Positions 62,484 through 64,000 of a stretch of DNA of 64,000 nucleotides are shown here, one piece after another. The first letter of the stretch is position 1. Each line of letters begins with the position of its first letter. This stretch comes from CAVPDE01 sp963702565 (GTDB lineage: Bacteria; Desulfobacterota; DSM-4660; Desulfatiglandales; HGW-15). A model generated the notes under the pieces. That model was not told the DNA's origin. It searched no databases and saw only the letters and a program-made list of their open reading frames with translations. The stretch covers positions 1 through 64,000 of the forward strand of contig CAVPDE010000022.1 of assembly GCA_963702565.1 (NCBI GenBank), written 5' to 3'. Position numbers and translations under genes: made by a program.

Positions 62484-63599
62484 TCAGTAATCGTAAAAGT
62501 GATTGTCACGCGTAAGGATTCTGGGGCCGTCTTTTTCGATGAGCACCATCTCTTCGAGCCTGACCCCTCCCAATCCGGGGATGTAAATCCCGGGTTCATC
62601 GGTGACGACCATCCCTTGCTTGAGCTCAACCGGTTTTTCCGGACCAAGGCGTGGACCTTCGTGGGTGGCAAGACCGACCCCGTGGCCGAGAGAGTGGCCG
62701 AAGTAATCGCCAAAACCCGCATCCCCAATGATTCGCCGGGCCGTCGAATCCGGGACCGTGCTCTTGACGCCCGGGCGAATCTGTTCCAGAGCGGCAAGCT
62801 GAGCCTCTCGAACGGTCTTGTAGATCTTCTTGAACTTGGGTGTCGCGCTGCCCAGAAAAACGGTTCTTGTCATGTCGCAGGAATACCCGTCAATCTTTAC
62901 GCCCACATCAAAGGTGATGGGTTCTTTTGCCCGGATCCTGCGATCGGTCGGCACCGCGTGCGGTAGAGCGCTGTTAGGGCCTGACGCCACGATGGACGGA
63001 AACGCGAGGCCGTCTGCGCCTCCTTCACGGGCCAGACCCTCAATTTCCCATGCAATCTCTTTTTCCGTCTTGCCCGGCCTGAGCTTCTTGATGATGACCG
63101 TGAGAATTTCCGACATGAGATCTGCAGCCGCAGACATGGACTGGACCTCATTCTGATCTTTAATCTCCCGCATTCCTTGTACCAGCGCCTTGGCGGGTGC
63201 AAGGCGAACAGGCGGTGAGAGTTTTCTAAGCTTCTTGGCCAGGTCGCGATGAACGCCCCAGGTCAGATGGTTTTCATCAAAGCCCAGGACTCGAGTGCCT
63301 AGCTTAGAAACTATTTGGGGAAAACTCTCGTTGAAGCCTTTATTAAAGGTGATCACATCGAAATCAGGAGCTTCGTTTTCCGCCTCGGTTGTGTAACGGG
63401 AATCGGTCACAAGGATCAGGGAATCTTTGCTGATGAGGAGCGACCCTGAAGACTCTGTGAGTTGCCCGTCCGTCGCCTTGAATCCTGAAAGGTATCTTCT
63501 GTTCTCAGGCTGAAGCACCCAGAGCGTGTCGAAAGGCAAGCGGTCCAGTTTTTCCCGAAGCCGGAGGATGCGTTGGTGAAAAGGGGATTTTTTCTTCAC
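62484..63599 (-). CDS. M24-family metallopeptidase (Xaa-Pro dipeptidase/aminopeptidase)
   Basis: The 371-residue protein has a creatinase-like N-terminal domain and a pita-bread catalytic domain. Metal ligands are the Asp in ITFDVGVKIDGY and SCDMTRTVF, His in LGHGVGLATHE, and Glu in VTDEPGIY and VRLEEMVL. The family removes N-terminal residues next to proline. The start is GTG at 63599. It is followed 15 nt later by xerD, so they share an operon. Confidence 0.9.
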   Translation of the reverse strand: MKKKSPFHQRILRLREKLDRLPFDTLWVLQPENRRYLSGFKATDGQLTESSGSLLISKDSLILVTDSRYTTEAENEAPDFDVITFNKGFNESFPQIVSKLGTRVLGFDENHLTWGVHRDLAKKLRKLSPPVRLAPAKALVQGMREIKDQNEVQSMSAAADLMSEILTVIIKKLRPGKTEKEIAWEIEGLAREGGADGLAFPSIVASGPNSALPHAVPTDRRIRAKEPITFDVGVKIDGYSCDMTRTVFLGSATPKFKKIYKTVREAQLAALEQIRPGVKSTVPDSTARRIIGDAGFGDYFGHSLGHGVGLATHEGPRLGPEKPVELKQGMVVTDEPGIYIPGLGGVRLEEMVLIEKDGPRILTRDNHFYDY

Positions 63600-63713
63600 T
63601 TTTGATCAATCTCCAAAGAGTGCACCGTGCTTAAGAAAGGATGGATTTTGTTGGCGACATTATCAGAGAGAACAAGAATTAGCAATGCTCATAGGCTTTA
63701 TAGAGGTAACCGA

Positions 63714-63742
63714 TTGAAGATTTCATGCAGAGGCAGTATAAT
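63714..63742 (+). promoter_or_regulatory. Sigma-70 promoter for the right-edge gene
   Basis: TTGAAG (63714-63719) and a perfect TATAAT (63737-63742) are 17 nt apart. Transcription would begin near 63749, close to an ATG at 63751. Confidence 0.6.
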
Positions 63743-63783
63743 CTGTATGTATGACGCTTAATCCTTCCTGTATCCATCATTCA

Positions 63784-64000
63784 ATGAAACTCCGCCAGAG
63801 AATGGGCGCCCTCCTTTGCGCCGCGCTATTCATGCTGCTGGTCTTCGGGGAAGAGGCGCATGGCATGGGCTTGGAAGTTCAGCTCCTGGGGGACAGGCTC
63901 ACTCTGAATGCGGAAAAGGCGCCTCTTCAGGAGATCCTGCTGCGCCTGTCGGATTCCGGAATCAGGGTCCAAATCGATCCTCAGATCAATCCCACTGTCA
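63784..64000 (+). CDS. Exported protein, partial (runs off the right edge)
   Basis: The frame begins MKLRQRMGALLCAALFMLLV, a signal peptide with likely cleavage near EEAHG, and continues open to the window end. The mature start (VQLLGDRLTLNAEKAPLQE, then LRLSDSGIRVQIDP) resembles the N-terminal STN/secretin-type domains in which a short beta-alpha unit precedes a larger protein. An in-frame ATG at 63751 lies next to the predicted transcription start, so translation may be leaderless from there. No ribosome site precedes either ATG. Confidence 0.6.
   Translation, partial: MKLRQRMGALLCAALFMLLVFGEEAHGMGLEVQLLGDRLTLNAEKAPLQEILLRLSDSGIRVQIDPQINPTV

Overview
The window looks like a chromosomal segment from a member of the Desulfobacterota (former Deltaproteobacteria), probably an anaerobe. 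This is inferred from protein families, not from a marker gene. The clues are a DnaA of the desulfo-type with a Walker B variant, a fused IspH-UbiA protein, a corrinoid-activator-like ASKHA ferredoxin, a B12-dependent ribonucleotide reductase, a NuoEF/ferredoxin diaphorase without its partner enzyme, DUF1847 and thiazoline-carboxylate-hydrolase-like proteins, and PstC/PstA permeases with large insertions.

Layout. 1-5.3 kb: a partial gene behind a Pho box, a zinc-ribbon protein, a LytS/LytTR two-component pair, a Tat-exported FAD oxidoreductase and an epimerase truncated by a fossil REP-transposase element. 5.9-16.2 kb: an accessory redox and hydrolase region with two aldo/keto reductases, a two-subunit molybdenum hydroxylase, a SOUL lipoprotein, a polyester-depolymerase-like lipoprotein, an Old Yellow Enzyme and an alpha/beta hydrolase. 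16.4-17.2 kb: an orphan ParA with a 58-residue membrane protein. 17.5-27.4 kb: the phosphate regulon phoB-phoR-pstSCAB-phoU, with at least nine frame breaks in phoR, pstC, pstA and pstB. 27.5-35.4 kb: the replication and segregation neighbourhood (dnaA, ddl, parS, parA, parB, DUF3842, a metallo-hydrolase). 35.4-39 kb: a glycosyltransferase, IspH-UbiA and Dus. 39-50 kb: a long minus-strand array with a TRAP transporter, two thiazoline-carboxylate-hydrolase-family proteins around an unusual nitroreductase, a diaphorase (ferredoxin, NuoF, NuoE), a cyclic-nucleotide-binding protein and the ASKHA ferredoxin. 50-64 kb: nrdJ, hsp20, a HerA-like ATPase, DUF1847, a Tim44-like protein, gamma-glutamyltransferase, initiator tRNA, XerD, an M24 peptidase and a partial exported protein.

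How parts fit together. Three sets of CTAAC repeats at 11-nt pitch (before phoB, before pstS, and before the gene at the left edge) define a local Pho box, so the left-edge gene is probably phosphate-regulated. A 22-bp perfect palindrome containing the canonical parS core lies just upstream of parA, and dnaA is 2 kb away, so this is likely near the replication origin. The minus-strand array from 50.1 to 39.1 kb suggests a catabolic or detoxification locus: TRAP uptake of an organic acid, hydrolase and nitroreductase chemistry, and NADH-linked electron supply. It is the best candidate here for an uncharacterised system. Small inverted-repeat elements and interspersed palindromic repeats occur in most long gaps.
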